Shown: piece by piece, positions 38,337 through 48,175 of the stretch
How the letters are laid out: every line of letters begins with the position of its first letter
Position numbering within the stretch: the stretch's first letter is position 1
Origin: Streptomyces liangshanensis
GTDB taxonomy: Bacteria > Actinomycetota > Actinomycetes > Streptomycetales > Streptomycetaceae
Direction of reading: 5' to 3'
DNA: 64,000 nt
Assembly: GCF_011694815.1 (NCBI RefSeq)
Contig: NZ_CP050177.1
Span: forward strand, 3,089,001-3,153,000
Made by a program: the position numbers and the translations under genes
The notes under the pieces: generated by a model
Told to the model about the DNA's origin: nothing
Database searches by the model: none
The model's input: only the letters and a program-made list of their open reading frames with translations

Positions 38337-38894
38337 TCAGTTCTCCTTGAACGGGAAGCCGAGGTGACGAAGGAGGGCACGACCCTCGTCGTCGTTGGTC
38401 GCCGTGGTCACCACGGTGATGTCCATGCCCCGGACCCGGTCGATCTTGTCCTGGTCGATCTCGTGGAACATGACCTGCTCCGTGAGACCGAAGGTGTAGT
38501 TGCCACGGCCGTCGAACTGCTTCGGCGACAGACCGCGGAAGTCACGGATACGCGGCAGCGCGAGCGACAGCGTACGGTCCAGGAACTCCCACATGCGGTC
38601 ACCGCGGAGGGTGACGTGGCAGCCGATCGGCTGGCCCTCGCGCAGCTTGAACTGCGCGATGGACTTCCGGGCCTTGGTGACGGCCGGCTTCTGGCCCGTG
38701 ATCGTGGTGAGGTCGCGGATGGCGCCCTCGATCAGCTTGGAGTCGCGGGCGGCGTCGCCCACACCCATGTTGACCACGATCTTGACGAGGCCGGGGATCT
38801 GCATGACGTTCTCGTACGAGAACTCCTCACGCAGCTTGCCCGTGATCTCCTCGCGGTAGCGCAGCTTCAGACGGGGTGCAGTGGTGGTCGTCAT
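38337..38894 (-). CDS. rplE: 50S ribosomal protein L5 (uL5)
   Basis: 185 aa. Blocks [36 protein letters not shown] and [20 protein letters not shown] identify the 5S rRNA-binding L5. The ATG at 38894 overlaps the rplX stop by 1 nt. Confidence 0.98.
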   Translation of the reverse strand: MTTTTAPRLKLRYREEITGKLREEFSYENVMQIPGLVKIVVNMGVGDAARDSKLIEGAIRDLTTITGQKPAVTKARKSIAQFKLREGQPIGCHVTLRGDRMWEFLDRTLSLALPRIRDFRGLSPKQFDGRGNYTFGLTEQVMFHEIDQDKIDRVRGMDITVVTTATNDDEGRALLRHLGFPFKEN

Positions 38895-39217
38895 CAGATG
38901 TCCTCACCGGTCCGCTTGGCAACGCGGATCTTCTTGCCCTCGTCGTCGAAGCGGTAGCCGACGCGGGTGACGACCTTCTTGCCGTCCTTCTCCACGACCA
39001 GCTGAACGTTGCTGACATGGACGGGGGCCTCGGTGGTGACGATGCCGCCGGTCTGCGAACCGCGAGCCGTCTGACCGGCCTTGGTGTGCTTCTTGACCCG
39101 GTTGACACCCTCGACGAGGACGCGGTTCTGCGTGGGGATGGCCAGAATGACCTTCCCCTGCTTGCCCTTGTCCTTACCGGTGATGACCTGGACCAGGTCG
39201 CCCTTCTTGATCTTCAT
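38894..39217 (-). CDS. rplX: 50S ribosomal protein L24 (uL24)
   Basis: 107 aa with an N-terminal KOW motif ([20 protein letters not shown]). It starts 2 bp after the rplN stop and overlaps the rplE start by 1 nt. Confidence 0.98.
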   Translation of the reverse strand: MKIKKGDLVQVITGKDKGKQGKVILAIPTQNRVLVEGVNRVKKHTKAGQTARGSQTGGIVTTEAPVHVSNVQLVVEKDGKKVVTRVGYRFDDEGKKIRVAKRTGEDI

Positions 39218-39219
39218 GC

Positions 39220-39588
39220 TTACAGCACCTCCGGCGCGAGCGAGATGATCTTCATGAACTTCTTCTCGCGCAGTTCACGGCCCACCGGGCCGAAGATACG
39301 GGTGCCGCGAGGGTCGCCGTCGTTCTTCAGGATGACGGCGGCGTTCTCGTCGAAGCGAATGTACGAGCCGTCCGGACGGCGGCGCTCCTTGACCGTGCGA
39401 ACGATGACCGCCTTGACGACGTCACCCTTCTTGACGTTCGCACCGGGGATCGCGTCCTTGACGGTGGCGACGATGACGTCGCCGATGCCCGCGTAGCGGC
39501 GGCCCGAGCCACCGAGAACACGGATGGTGAGAATTTCCTTCGCACCCGTGTTGTCGGCGACACGAAGTCGCGACTCCTGCTGGATCAC
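39220..39588 (-). CDS. rplN: 50S ribosomal protein L14 (uL14)
   Basis: 122 aa. [20 protein letters not shown] and [20 protein letters not shown] are diagnostic. A 97-bp gap to rpsQ separates it from the preceding gene and contains a CCCCGGGGG-centred stem (AGGGGGGCTGG/CCAGCCCCC-type) of uncertain role. Confidence 0.97.
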   Translation of the reverse strand: MIQQESRLRVADNTGAKEILTIRVLGGSGRRYAGIGDVIVATVKDAIPGANVKKGDVVKAVIVRTVKERRRPDGSYIRFDENAAVILKNDGDPRGTRIFGPVGRELREKKFMKIISLAPEVL

Positions 39589-39685
39589 GTGTATCTCCTG
39601 ATCGTCTGCCGGTTCCCCGGGGGGCTGAACACTCCAGCCCCCCGGAGCCTGGCGGAACTACTCCGAAGGTATGCCTTCGAAGGGA

Positions 39686-39976
39686 CTACTTGGCCTTCTC
39701 AAGGATCTCGATGATGCGCCACCGCTTCGTGGCGGACAGCGGCCGGGTCTCCATCAGGAGGACGCGGTCGCCGATGCCGGCGGCGTTCTGCTCGTCGTGC
39801 GCCTTGAGCTTGTTCGTACGGCGGATGACCTTGCCGTACAGAGCGTGCTTCACGCGGTCCTCGACAGCGACGACGACGGTCTTGTCCATCTTGTCGCTGA
39901 CGACGAGACCCTCGCGGGTCTTGCGGAATCCGCGCTCGCCGCTCGGGGTGTTCTCGGTCACGTTGTTCTCAGTCAT
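39686..39976 (-). CDS. rpsQ: 30S ribosomal protein S17 (uS17)
   Basis: 96 aa. The core reads [20 protein letters not shown], with [23 protein letters not shown] end ([19 protein letters not shown]). About 15 Asn/Thr/Glu residues extend the N-terminus. The ATG overlaps the rpmC stop by 1 nt (TGATG). Confidence 0.97.
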   Translation of the reverse strand: MTENNVTENTPSGERGFRKTREGLVVSDKMDKTVVVAVEDRVKHALYGKVIRRTNKLKAHDEQNAAGIGDRVLLMETRPLSATKRWRIIEILEKAK

Positions 39977-40200
39977 CAGGCGCTCTCCACCGTCTCGATG
40001 CCCAGCTCGCGCTCACGCATCAGGGTGTAGATCCGCGCGATGTCCTTGCGGACGGCCTTGAGCCGACCGTGGTTCTCGAGCTGGCCCGTCGCCGCCTGGA
40101 AGCGGAGATTGAACAGCTCTTCCTTGGCTTCGCGAAGCTTGTTGACAAGCTCCTCGTCGCCCAGTTCGCGCAGCTCGGACGCCTTGGTAACGGCCGCCAT
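39976..40200 (-). CDS. rpmC: 50S ribosomal protein L29 (uL29)
   Basis: 74 aa from the ATG at 40200, chosen because it makes a 1-nt TGATG overlap with the rplP stop like other junctions here; an adjacent GTG at 40203 is the alternative. [20 protein letters not shown] and [18 protein letters not shown] are family hallmarks. Confidence 0.96.
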   Translation of the reverse strand: MAAVTKASELRELGDEELVNKLREAKEELFNLRFQAATGQLENHGRLKAVRKDIARIYTLMRERELGIETVESA

Positions 40201-40619
40201 CACGACTCACCTGCCTCGCGCCGAACGATCCGGCACTTCATCGGAAGCTTGTGAGCTGCGCGGGTAAGCGCCTCACGCGCAATCTTCTCGTTCGGGTAGG
40301 ACAGCTCGAACATCACCCGACCGGGCTTGACGTTCGCGATCCACCACTCGGGGGAACCCTTACCGGAACCCATGCGGGTCTCGGCGGGCTTCTTGGTGAG
40401 CGGGCGGTCCGGGTAGATGTTGATCCAGACCTTGCCGCCACGCTTGATGTGGCGGGTCATCGCGATACGAGCGGCCTCGATCTGACGGTTCGTCACGTAT
40501 GCCGGGGTCAGCGCCTGGATGCCGTACTCGCCGAACGCAACCTGCGTGCCACCCTTGGACATACCGCTGCGCTTCGGGTGGTGCTGCTTGCGGTGCTTGA
40601 CCCTACGGGGGATCAGCAT
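40200..40619 (-). CDS. rplP: 50S ribosomal protein L16 (uL16)
   Basis: 139 aa from the ATG at 40619 ([20 protein letters not shown]). [20 protein letters not shown] and [20 protein letters not shown] are classic L16. It follows rpsC by 5 bp; the frame stays open upstream but that part is out of frame with rpsC and non-coding. Confidence 0.98.
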   Translation of the reverse strand: MLIPRRVKHRKQHHPKRSGMSKGGTQVAFGEYGIQALTPAYVTNRQIEAARIAMTRHIKRGGKVWINIYPDRPLTKKPAETRMGSGKGSPEWWIANVKPGRVMFELSYPNEKIAREALTRAAHKLPMKCRIVRREAGES

Positions 40620-40624
40620 TTCGG

Positions 40625-41488
40625 TCAGGCCTCCGTTCCGCCGGTAGAAGAGGTCGTCGCCTCCGCGGCCGGAGCAGCCGTCGCGTCGGCCTTGGGGGCC
40701 TCCGCGCCGGGAGCCTGCTGCGGCTTGCGGCCACCGCGGCCACCGCGCTCGCCGCCACGGCCGCCACCGGCGCCACCGCGGCCGGCGGGACGGTCGTTGC
40801 CGCCACCACGGGCCGGGCGGTTGCCCGCGCGGGCCGCGGCGTTCTCGGCACGCACCTCGGCGATGTTCTTGACGTCGCCCTTGTAGATCCAGACCTTCAC
40901 GCCGATGCGGCCGAAGGTCGTCTTGGCCTCGAAGAAGCCGTAGTCCACGTTCGCGCGGAGGGTGTGCAGGGGCACACGGCCCTCGCGGTAGAACTCCGAG
41001 CGGGACATCTCGGCGCCGCCGAGGCGGCCACCGCACTGGATCTTGATGCCCTTGGCGCCGGCCTTCATCGTCGACTGCATGCTCTTACGCATGGCGCGAC
41101 GGAAGGAGACACGCGAGGACAGCTGCTCGGCGACGGCCTGGGCCACCAGCTGAGCGTCCACCTCGGGGTTCTTGACCTCGAGGATGTTCAGCTGGACCTG
41201 CTTGCCGGTCAGCTTCTCCAGCTCGCCGCGGATACGGTCGGCCTCGGCGCCGCGGCGGCCGATGACGATGCCCGGACGCGCGGTGTGGATGTCGACGCGG
41301 ACGCGGTCGCGGGTGCGCTCGATCTCGACCTTCGAGATGCCGGCCCGCTCCATGCCCTTCGTCATCATGCGACGAATGGCGACGTCTTCCTTGACGTAGT
41401 CCTTGTACAGCTTGTCGGCGTACCACCGGGACTTGAAGTCCGTGGTGATGCCGAGCCGGAACCCATGCGGGTTAACCTTCTGGCCCAT
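40625..41488 (-). CDS. rpsC: 30S ribosomal protein S3 (uS3)
   Basis: 287 aa, longer than the ~230 usual. [20 protein letters not shown] and the KH GxxG region [17 protein letters not shown] are conserved. The extra C-terminal ~70 residues are Gly/Arg/Ala-rich ([20 protein letters not shown]), a basic tail common in actinomycetes. The ATG overlaps the rplV stop by 1 nt (TAATG). Confidence 0.97.
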   Translation of the reverse strand: MGQKVNPHGFRLGITTDFKSRWYADKLYKDYVKEDVAIRRMMTKGMERAGISKVEIERTRDRVRVDIHTARPGIVIGRRGAEADRIRGELEKLTGKQVQLNILEVKNPEVDAQLVAQAVAEQLSSRVSFRRAMRKSMQSTMKAGAKGIKIQCGGRLGGAEMSRSEFYREGRVPLHTLRANVDYGFFEAKTTFGRIGVKVWIYKGDVKNIAEVRAENAAARAGNRPARGGGNDRPAGRGGAGGGRGGERGGRGGRKPQQAPGAEAPKADATAAPAAEATTSSTGGTEA

Positions 41489-41835
41489 TACCGGGTTCCT
41501 TCCTTGCTGCTGACGACCACGGTGATGTGGCTGGTCCGCTTGCGGATCCGGTAGGCACGGCCCTGGGCACGCGGCCGGAACCGCTTCAGGGTCGGACCCT
41601 CATCCACATACGCCTCGCTGATGACCAGCGAAGAGGCGTCCGGGTGGTCGTAGTTGTGCGCGGCGTTGGCAATAGCGCTGTCAAGCACCTTGCCGACCGG
41701 CACGCTCGCGGCCTGCGCGGCGAAACGCAGGACCGCCTGAGCCTCCGTGGCATCCATGCCACGGATGAGGTCCACCACTCGGCGGGCCTTCATGGGCGTG
41801 ACGCGGATGTACCGCGCCTGGGCCCTGGCTTCCAT
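41488..41835 (-). CDS. rplV: 50S ribosomal protein L22 (uL22)
   Basis: 115 aa from the ATG at 41835 ([19 protein letters not shown]), after GAAGGGACAACC. The exit-tunnel hairpin region is [20 protein letters not shown]. An ATG at 41859 would add eight residues and weaken the ribosome site fit. Confidence 0.97.
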   Translation of the reverse strand: MEARAQARYIRVTPMKARRVVDLIRGMDATEAQAVLRFAAQAASVPVGKVLDSAIANAAHNYDHPDASSLVISEAYVDEGPTLKRFRPRAQGRAYRIRKRTSHITVVVSSKEGTR

Positions 41836-41877
41836 GGTTGTCCCTTCGGTGTAAGTCATAGTCGGTTACACCCCGCG

Positions 41878-42159
41878 TTAGCGGCGCTTCGACTTCCGGT
41901 CGTCCTTGACGTGGCCGCGGAAGGTGCGAGTCGGCGAGAACTCGCCGAGCTTGTGGCCGACCATCGACTCGGTGACGAACACCGGGACGTGGATCTTGCC
42001 GTTGTGCACCGCGATCGTGTGGCCCAGCATGGCCGGGATGATCATTGAGCGCCGGGACCAGGTCTTGATGACGTTCTTGGTGCCTGCTTCGTTCTGGACG
42101 TCCACCTTCTTGATCAGGTGGTCGTCGACGAAGGGCCCCTTCTTGAGACTGCGCGGCAT
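41878..42159 (-). CDS. rpsS: 30S ribosomal protein S19 (uS19)
   Basis: 93 aa. [20 protein letters not shown] and [20 protein letters not shown] are diagnostic. 12 bp separate it from rplB. Confidence 0.98.
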   Translation of the reverse strand: MPRSLKKGPFVDDHLIKKVDVQNEAGTKNVIKTWSRRSMIIPAMLGHTIAVHNGKIHVPVFVTESMVGHKLGEFSPTRTFRGHVKDDRKSKRR

Positions 42160-42171
42160 CTAAACCCGCTC

Positions 42172-43008
<837 letters not shown>

Positions 43009-43048
43009 TTCTCAGTCCTCGTCCGATTCCGGACGACTCGGACCTCCG

Positions 43049-43366
43049 TCAGGAGGCCGGGCCGCCGAAGATGTCGATACGGTCGCCCTCAGCGAGGGTC
43101 ACGATGGCGCGCTTGGTGTTCGCGCGCTTGCCGAAACCGGTGCGGGTGCGCTTGCGCTTGCCCTGCCGGTTGATCGTGTTGACCCCGGCGACCTTGACCG
43201 AGAAGACCGCTTCCACGGCCTGCTTGATCTGGGTCTTGTTGGCGGTGGGCGCCACGATGAACGTGTACTTGTTCTCGTCGAGGAGCGCGTAGCTCTTCTC
43301 CGACACCACGGGCTTCACAAGAATGTCGCGGTGGTCGTGGAACGTCTTGCTGGTGATCTCGGCCAT
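43049..43366 (-). CDS. rplW: 50S ribosomal protein L23 (uL23)
   Basis: 105 aa. [20 protein letters not shown] and [20 protein letters not shown] are conserved. The protein lies at the exit tunnel where nascent-chain factors dock. The ATG overlaps the rplD stop by 1 nt. Confidence 0.98.
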   Translation of the reverse strand: MAEITSKTFHDHRDILVKPVVSEKSYALLDENKYTFIVAPTANKTQIKQAVEAVFSVKVAGVNTINRQGKRKRTRTGFGKRANTKRAIVTLAEGDRIDIFGGPAS

Positions 43367-44025
43367 CAGGCTTCGGCCCCCTCGTTCTCGTTGTCATCGG
43401 CCTTGGAAGGGCCAGACACGAAGGACTCGAAGGCGGCCTTGGTGAAGACCACGTCGTCGGAGACGATCACGTCGTACGTGTTCAGCTGGCCCGGCGCCAG
43501 GATGTGTACCTGGGGCAGGTTACGCGCGGACAGCCACGCGGCCTCGTCGCTCCGCTCGGCGACCAGGAGCACGTTCTTGCGCTCGCTGATCTTGCCCAGC
43601 AGGGTCTTCGCGGCCTTGGTGGAGATCGCGTCCTCGACCAGGCCGGAGACGACGTGGATCCGCGAGTGGCGCGCCCGGTCGGTGAGGGCGGCGCGCAGGG
43701 CGGCTGCCTTCATCTTCTTGGGCGTCCGCTGCGAGTAGTCGCGCGGCTGCGGGCCGTGGACGACGCCACCGCCGACGAACTGCGGAGCGCGGGTCGAGCC
43801 CTGACGGGCGCGGCCGGTGCCCTTCTGGCGGTACGGCTTGCGCCCACCACCACGGACCTCGCCGCGTGTCTTGGTCTTGTGCGTGCCCTGGCGGGCAGCT
43901 GCCAGCTGGGCGACAACGACCTGGTGGATCAGCGGGATGCTGACCTTGGCGTCGAAGATCTCCGCGGGGAGTTCGACGGTCCCGGCCTTGTCGCCTGCCG
44001 GCGAAAGGATGTCAACAGTGCTCAT
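43366..44025 (-). CDS. rplD: 50S ribosomal protein L4 (uL4)
   Basis: 219 aa. The tunnel loop is [20 protein letters not shown]. The N-terminus is [20 protein letters not shown]. In E. coli L4 represses its own operon by attenuation in the S10 leader; a candidate leader hairpin is listed at 45101-45116. Confidence 0.98.
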   Translation of the reverse strand: MSTVDILSPAGDKAGTVELPAEIFDAKVSIPLIHQVVVAQLAAARQGTHKTKTRGEVRGGGRKPYRQKGTGRARQGSTRAPQFVGGGVVHGPQPRDYSQRTPKKMKAAALRAALTDRARHSRIHVVSGLVEDAISTKAAKTLLGKISERKNVLLVAERSDEAAWLSARNLPQVHILAPGQLNTYDVIVSDDVVFTKAAFESFVSGPSKADDNENEGAEA

Positions 44026-44032
44026 CGTTACC

Positions 44033-44677
44033 TCAGGCCCCCTTGGCCGCGGTACGGACCAGGACGAGGCCGCCGTTCGGACCAGGAACCGCGCCCTTGA
44101 TCAGGAGCAGGCCCTTCTCCGCGTCAACGGCATATACGGTCAGGTTCTGTGTGGTGACCCGCTCGTTGCCCATGCGACCGGCCATCCGCATGCCCTTGAA
44201 CACACGGCCGGGGGTGGCGCAGCCACCGATGGAGCCGGGCGAGCGGTGCTTGCGCTGGACGCCGTGACCGGCGCCGAGGCCCTTGAAGTTGTGACGCTTC
44301 ATGACACCGGCGAAGCCCTTGCCCTTGCTCTTGCCGGTGACGTCGACCTTGACGCCGGACTCGAAGACAGAGGCGGTGACCTCCTGGCCGAGCGTGTACT
44401 CGCCGGCGTCGGAGGTGCGGAGCTCCACCAGGTGGCGGCGCGGGGTCACGTCGGCCTTGGCGAAGTGGCCCTTGAGGGGCTTGTTCACCTTGCGCGGGTC
44501 GATCTCGCCGAAGGCGATCTGGACCGACTCGTAGCCGTCGGAGTCATTCGTACGGACCTGGGTAACGACGCAGGGTCCGGCCTTGACCACGGTCACCGGG
44601 ACGACACGGTTGTTCTCGTCCCAGACCTGGGTCATGCCGAGCTTCTCGCCCAGGACACCCTTGATCTGCTTTGCCAT
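44033..44677 (-). CDS. rplC: 50S ribosomal protein L3 (uL3)
   Basis: 214 aa from the ATG at 44677 ([20 protein letters not shown]), after [35 protein letters not shown] is the conserved central loop. An ATG 12 codons upstream is less likely. Confidence 0.98.
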   Translation of the reverse strand: MAKQIKGVLGEKLGMTQVWDENNRVVPVTVVKAGPCVVTQVRTNDSDGYESVQIAFGEIDPRKVNKPLKGHFAKADVTPRRHLVELRTSDAGEYTLGQEVTASVFESGVKVDVTGKSKGKGFAGVMKRHNFKGLGAGHGVQRKHRSPGSIGGCATPGRVFKGMRMAGRMGNERVTTQNLTVYAVDAEKGLLLIKGAVPGPNGGLVLVRTAAKGA

Positions 44678-44690
44678 TCTTCCGCGCCTC

Positions 44691-44999
44691 TCAGAGCTTG
44701 ATCTCGATGTCAACGCCGGCCGGAAGGTCCAGGCGCATCAACGAGTCAACGGTCTTGGGCGTCGGGTCGAGAATGTCGATCAGGCGCTTGTGCGTGCGCA
44801 TCTCGAAGTGCTCGCGAGAATCCTTGTACTTGTGCGGCGACTTGATGACGCAGTACACGTTCTTCTCAGTGGGCAGCGGCACCGGGCCCGCGACCGACGC
44901 ACCAGTACGCGTCACCGTCTCGACGATCTTCTTCGCCGAGGAATCGATGACCTCGTGGTCGTAGGCCTTGAGCCGGATGCGGATCTTCTGTCCCGCCAT
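44691..44999 (-). CDS. rpsJ: 30S ribosomal protein S10 (uS10)
   Basis: 102 aa, [20 protein letters not shown] to [14 protein letters not shown]. First gene of the S10 operon (rpsJ-rplC-rplD-rplW-rplB-rpsS-rplV-rpsC-rplP-rpmC-rpsQ). Also serves as NusE in antitermination. Confidence 0.98.
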   Translation of the reverse strand: MAGQKIRIRLKAYDHEVIDSSAKKIVETVTRTGASVAGPVPLPTEKNVYCVIKSPHKYKDSREHFEMRTHKRLIDILDPTPKTVDSLMRLDLPAGVDIEIKL

Positions 45000-45581
45000 G
45001 GCTGCTAGTAGTCCTGTCTCTCGTCACGCTCTGGAACCCGGTGAGGTTCGCGTCCCGCTCCGACCCACGCGGTCGGGCGTGTCGCATCCCCTCTACGAAA
45101 ATCTCCCGAAGGAGATCCCAACCAAGGGGGTGCGGGCCCAGGACCGCGAGCCGGAGGCACAACACCTACCGGGCGCCTGGCCGGCGCCCCACTGACACTT
45201 CCCGGAAGATTCCCGTACGTCCGCACCAGCGCTGCCCCGTAAGGCAGTTGGCACGACGAGTACTGTGGGACTCGCTTCCGGTCCTCCCGGCGGGAGGCGC
45301 GCAGCATTGACGCTCAACCGAGCAACCTGAACAGTGTGCCACAGGGCCTGTGACCCTGGCCAATCGCGGCGGAAAAGGGTACCCCAACGGATGGCGCACG
45401 AATCCTTGGGCGATATCCGCGCGTGGCGGAGCGGGTGGCGCGGGGCGCCGGGGCGCGTACCGCCCTCACCCTGCCGCTGAACCCTGCCCCACTGTGTCCC
45501 GTCCTATCCGGTAAGGGCCGATCGCGCATCGGCGGTCGCTCCTACGGACGACAACACCGGGATTGGACAAAGATCACCGAC
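45000..45581. promoter_or_regulatory. S10 operon leader and promoter region, divergent from SGNH hydrolase
   Basis: 582 bp without a gene. The rpsJ half holds two leader hairpins: 45060-45076 (CCGACC/GGTCGG arms) and 45101-45116. A palindrome CACAGGGCCTGTG sits at 45340-45352. No convincing -35/-10 pair for rpsJ was found, though TTGGCC with CACACT on the minus strand near 45330-45370 is a weak option. Short frames on both strands here look like noise. The SGNH promoter should lie in the right-hand part. Confidence 0.4.
45101..45116 (-). promoter_or_regulatory. Leader hairpin with UUCG tetraloop, possible attenuator
   Basis: In the rpsJ transcript the sequence reads ATCTCC-TTCG-GGAGAT-TTTC: a 6-bp stem closed by C(UUCG)G, an exceptionally stable tetraloop, followed by a short U-run. 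It lies about 100 nt upstream of the rpsJ start. Confidence 0.5.
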
Positions 45582-46490
45582 ATGACCTCACTTCCCGTAC
45601 GGCTCCCCGCCCGCCGCACCCTCGCGCTCGCCGCCGCGGCGCTGAGCGGCGCGCTGGCCGTGACGACCGCCGCCGTCGCACCCGCGCTGGCGACCACGCC
45701 ACACCCCGCACGGCACCTCGACTACGTGGCCCTGGGCGACTCCCTCGCCTCCGGCCCCGGCGTCCCCGACCAGGTCGACGCGAACTGCCTGCGGTCGGAC
45801 CACAACTACCCGTCACTGATCGCGAAGGCGCTGCGCGGGACGCGGCTGACGGACGTGAGCTGCTCCGGCGCGTCCACGGCCCAGATGACCGCGCCGCAGG
45901 GCACGGCGGGGCCGCAGTTCGACGCGCTGAACCGCGGCACCGACCTGGTGACGATCACGATCGGCGTCAACAACGTGGGCGTCGACGGCGCCGGCTTCAC
46001 CAGCATCATCGGTACGTGCGCGAAGCTCGGCGCGACGGACCCGGCCGGCAGCCCCTGCAAGGACTTCTTCCACAAGGACGGCTTCGACCAGCTCCGGAAG
46101 AACATCGACGACACGGCCCCGAAGATCGCCGCGACCCTGGCGGGCATCCACCAGCGCGCGCCGCACGCCAAGGTCCTGGTCGTCGGATACCCCGACCTGT
46201 TCCCGGACGACGGTTCGAGCTGCACGAGCGCCGAAGTCCCGTTCGCGAAGGGCGACTTCACGTTCCTGAGGGACGCGAACCGCAGCCTCAACGCGATGCT
46301 GGCGCACCAGGCCGGGCGCGGGGGCGCGCGGTACGTGGACACGTACCGCCCCACGATCGGCCACGACATGTGCAAGCCGGCGGGCGTGCGCTGGATCGAA
46401 CCGGTGGTCCCCCCGACCCCGGCGGCCCCGGCCCACCCCAACGCCCGCGGCCAGCAGGCCCTGGCGGACGCGGTACTCGCCCGCCGCTAG
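45582..46490 (+). CDS. Secreted SGNH/GDSL hydrolase (lipase/esterase)
   Basis: 302 aa from the ATG at 45582. A signal peptide runs to about residue 36, with Arg-rich start, hydrophobic core AAAALSGALAVTTAAV and Ala-X-Ala exit (PALA). Catalytic blocks are in order: block I ALGDSLASGPG (Ser), block II CSGASTAQ (Gly), block III IGVNNVGVDG (Asn), and block V PAHPNARGQ, where the His lies just before Pro. Several Cys in GTCAK, SPCKD, SSCTS and HDMCK suggest disulfides, as in extracellular Streptomyces lipases. Its 3' end overlaps that of the DUF397 gene by 4 bp, in convergent orientation. Confidence 0.93.
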   Translation: MTSLPVRLPARRTLALAAAALSGALAVTTAAVAPALATTPHPARHLDYVALGDSLASGPGVPDQVDANCLRSDHNYPSLIAKALRGTRLTDVSCSGASTAQMTAPQGTAGPQFDALNRGTDLVTITIGVNNVGVDGAGFTSIIGTCAKLGATDPAGSPCKDFFHKDGFDQLRKNIDDTAPKIAATLAGIHQRAPHAKVLVVGYPDLFPDDGSSCTSAEVPFAKGDFTFLRDANRSLNAMLAHQAGRGGARYVDTYRPTIGHDMCKPAGVRWIEPVVPPTPAAPAHPNARGQQALADAVLARR

Positions 46491-46747
46491 ACCTGCGCGG
46501 AGGCGTACCCGACAAAGCCGGCCCACGCGTCAGGGGAAACCCCGAGGCGCGGGCCGGCGGGGTTCTTGGAGTCCCGGACGAGAACGGTGGCGGGGGTGGC
46601 GGCGACTTCGACGCACGCTGCGCCTTCGTTGCTGCTGTAGCTGCTCTTGACCCACGCGACTTCGACGCACTCGGGGCCGTCATTGGTGCTGTAGCTGCTC
46701 TTCGTCCACTCCAACGCGGAAGCGTTCCGAGAGGGCTTGAGGGTCAT
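46487..46747 (-). CDS. DUF397 protein with internally duplicated motif
   Basis: 86 aa. The usual DUF397 core is W-KSSYS-N-G--CVEVA; here it occurs twice in tandem, WTKSSYSTNDGPECVEVA then WVKSSYSSNEGAACVEVA, before the normal end ATVLVRDSKNPAGPRLGVSP and WAGFVGYA. Such proteins are normally ~60-70 aa with one copy. The start overlaps the XRE regulator stop by 4 bp (ATGA), the standard pairing in Streptomyces, where the small protein works with the regulator. The function of DUF397 is not known in detail. Confidence 0.92.
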   Translation of the reverse strand: MTLKPSRNASALEWTKSSYSTNDGPECVEVAWVKSSYSSNEGAACVEVAATPATVLVRDSKNPAGPRLGVSPDAWAGFVGYASAQV

Positions 46748-47619
46748 GTCTCTCCCAGTACTTTCTCGATGAGGGCGAGCGACTCCGTTGGCCTGAGCGC
46801 CTGCGATCGGATCATCCCATAGCGCATCTCCAGGATCTGGACCTCACGCGGATTGGAGATCACGCGGCTGATGAGCTGGACCTCGTTGTGCCCCACCGCC
46901 GTGCCATCCGGGAGCTTCAGCACCTGGAGCGACCCGCCGAGCCCAGCGTGATGCTCGGATGCCGTGGGCATCACCTGGATTTCGACGTGCCTCAACTTCG
47001 CCATCTCCAGGAGATGTTGAAGTTGCTGCCGAAGCACCATTCTGCCCCCGATAGGGCGCAGGAGCATTGCCTCCTCCTGCACAAAAGTCAGCAACGGGGC
47101 AGGACGCCGGGCGAAGATCGACTGCCGGGCCATCCGTGCGGCCACCAGCCGGTCGAGCTGGTCCTCGTCGTACGCCGGCCTCCGCAGGCCGAACAGCGCT
47201 CGCGCGTAGTCCTCGGTCTGCAAAAGGCCGTGAATGACGGTGTTCCCGTACGCGCCCAGCTCAACGGCCCCGGCCTCCAGCCGCGCCAGGTCCCGGACCT
47301 TCTTCGGATACCGGGCGCCCGCAACGTCCTCCTTCATCGCGGCAATCTTGCCTCCAGCCCCCAACACCTCATCCGCCCGATCCAGGAACTCCGGCTTGGG
47401 GATCCGCTGCCCCGACTCGACCTTGTAGACCTGGGCCTCCCCGTACCCGATAGCCGCGCCGAACTCCGCGCGGCTCATCCCCGCGCCCGTACGCCACAGC
47501 TTGATCTGGCGCCCCACCGCCTCGATCACGGCTCCCGAGTCGTCCTCGAGATCCGGCTCCCAGTCGGGCTCGTCGGCCGCGTCGTTCGCGTACAAGGGTG
47601 CGCACCTCCAGCAGGTCAC
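46744..47619 (-). CDS. XRE-family transcriptional regulator (DUF5753-type)
   Basis: 291 aa from a GTG at 47619. The N-terminal helix-turn-helix (residues ~33-85) reads IKLWRTGAGMSRAEFGAAIG and YKVESGQRIPKPEFLDRAD. The C-terminal DUF5753-like part has YGNTVIHGLLQTEDYARALF, ARMARQSIF and the phrase GGSLQVLKLPDGTAVGHNEV. The downstream DUF397 gene overlaps by 4 bp. An ATPase gene is divergent over 100 bp, so both promoters may be controlled from that gap. The XRE/DUF397 pair is associated with development and antibiotic production in Streptomyces; the local targets are unknown. Confidence 0.92.
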   Translation of the reverse strand: MTCWRCAPLYANDAADEPDWEPDLEDDSGAVIEAVGRQIKLWRTGAGMSRAEFGAAIGYGEAQVYKVESGQRIPKPEFLDRADEVLGAGGKIAAMKEDVAGARYPKKVRDLARLEAGAVELGAYGNTVIHGLLQTEDYARALFGLRRPAYDEDQLDRLVAARMARQSIFARRPAPLLTFVQEEAMLLRPIGGRMVLRQQLQHLLEMAKLRHVEIQVMPTASEHHAGLGGSLQVLKLPDGTAVGHNEVQLISRVISNPREVQILEMRYGMIRSQALRPTESLALIEKVLGET

Positions 47620-47719
47620 CTAGGACGGCGAGGACAGATCCGTACACGAGCCGGACAGTCACGGTCCGTACACCCATCCTCACTGTTCAGGCTACGCACA
47701 CCCGACCACGCTGTGTGAC

Positions 47720-48169
47720 GTGAACCTCGAAAACAGCAACCTGACCCATCAGTTCAGCGTCCAGCTCTCCTCGACCCGCAGGGGCGCCCGGCTGGCGCGG
47801 CTGCTGGGCACCGAGCAGATCCGTTCGTGGGGCCTCCCCCACGAGGCGGCGGCCCAGGTCATCGCGGAGCTCGCCTCCAACGCGGCGACGCACGGACGCT
47901 CGCCGGGCCGGGACTTCCGCATCGTCCTGACGCTCCCGTCCCCGACCACGCTCCGTATCGAGGTGACGGACACCCGCCCGGACCGCCTCCCCACCACCCC
48001 CCGCAACGCGGCCCTGGACGAGGAGTGGGGCAGAGGCCTCGTCCTGGTCAACGCCCTGTCCACCCGCTGGGGAGCAATCACAGGCCCCCCACCCTGCAAA
48101 ACAGTCTGGGCGGAGCTGGACCTCACACCGGGGACAGCCTCTGACTCATACGTCGAGCGCCATCCCTAG
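47720..48169 (+). CDS. ATP-binding protein of the anti-sigma/HATPase type
   Basis: 149 aa from a GTG at 47720. The GHKL fold shows AAAQVIAELASNAATHGRSP (N box), LRIEVTDTRPD (G1) and EEWGRGLVLVNALSTRWGAI (G2). This is the RsbW-like single-domain ATPase commonly divergent from XRE/DUF397 pairs in Streptomyces. Its TAG stop directly abuts the stop of the convergent NTPase gene. Confidence 0.92.
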   Translation: MNLENSNLTHQFSVQLSSTRRGARLARLLGTEQIRSWGLPHEAAAQVIAELASNAATHGRSPGRDFRIVLTLPSPTTLRIEVTDTRPDRLPTTPRNAALDEEWGRGLVLVNALSTRWGAITGPPPCKTVWAELDLTPGTASDSYVERHP

Positions 48170-48175
48170 CTAGGG
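48164..48175. other. Perfect palindrome holding two abutting stop codons
   Basis: CCCTAGCTAGGG: the ATPase stop TAG (48167-48169) and the NTPase stop (48172-48170) are back to back with no base between. There is no space for a separate terminator, so transcripts from the two strands must overlap. Confidence 0.9.
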
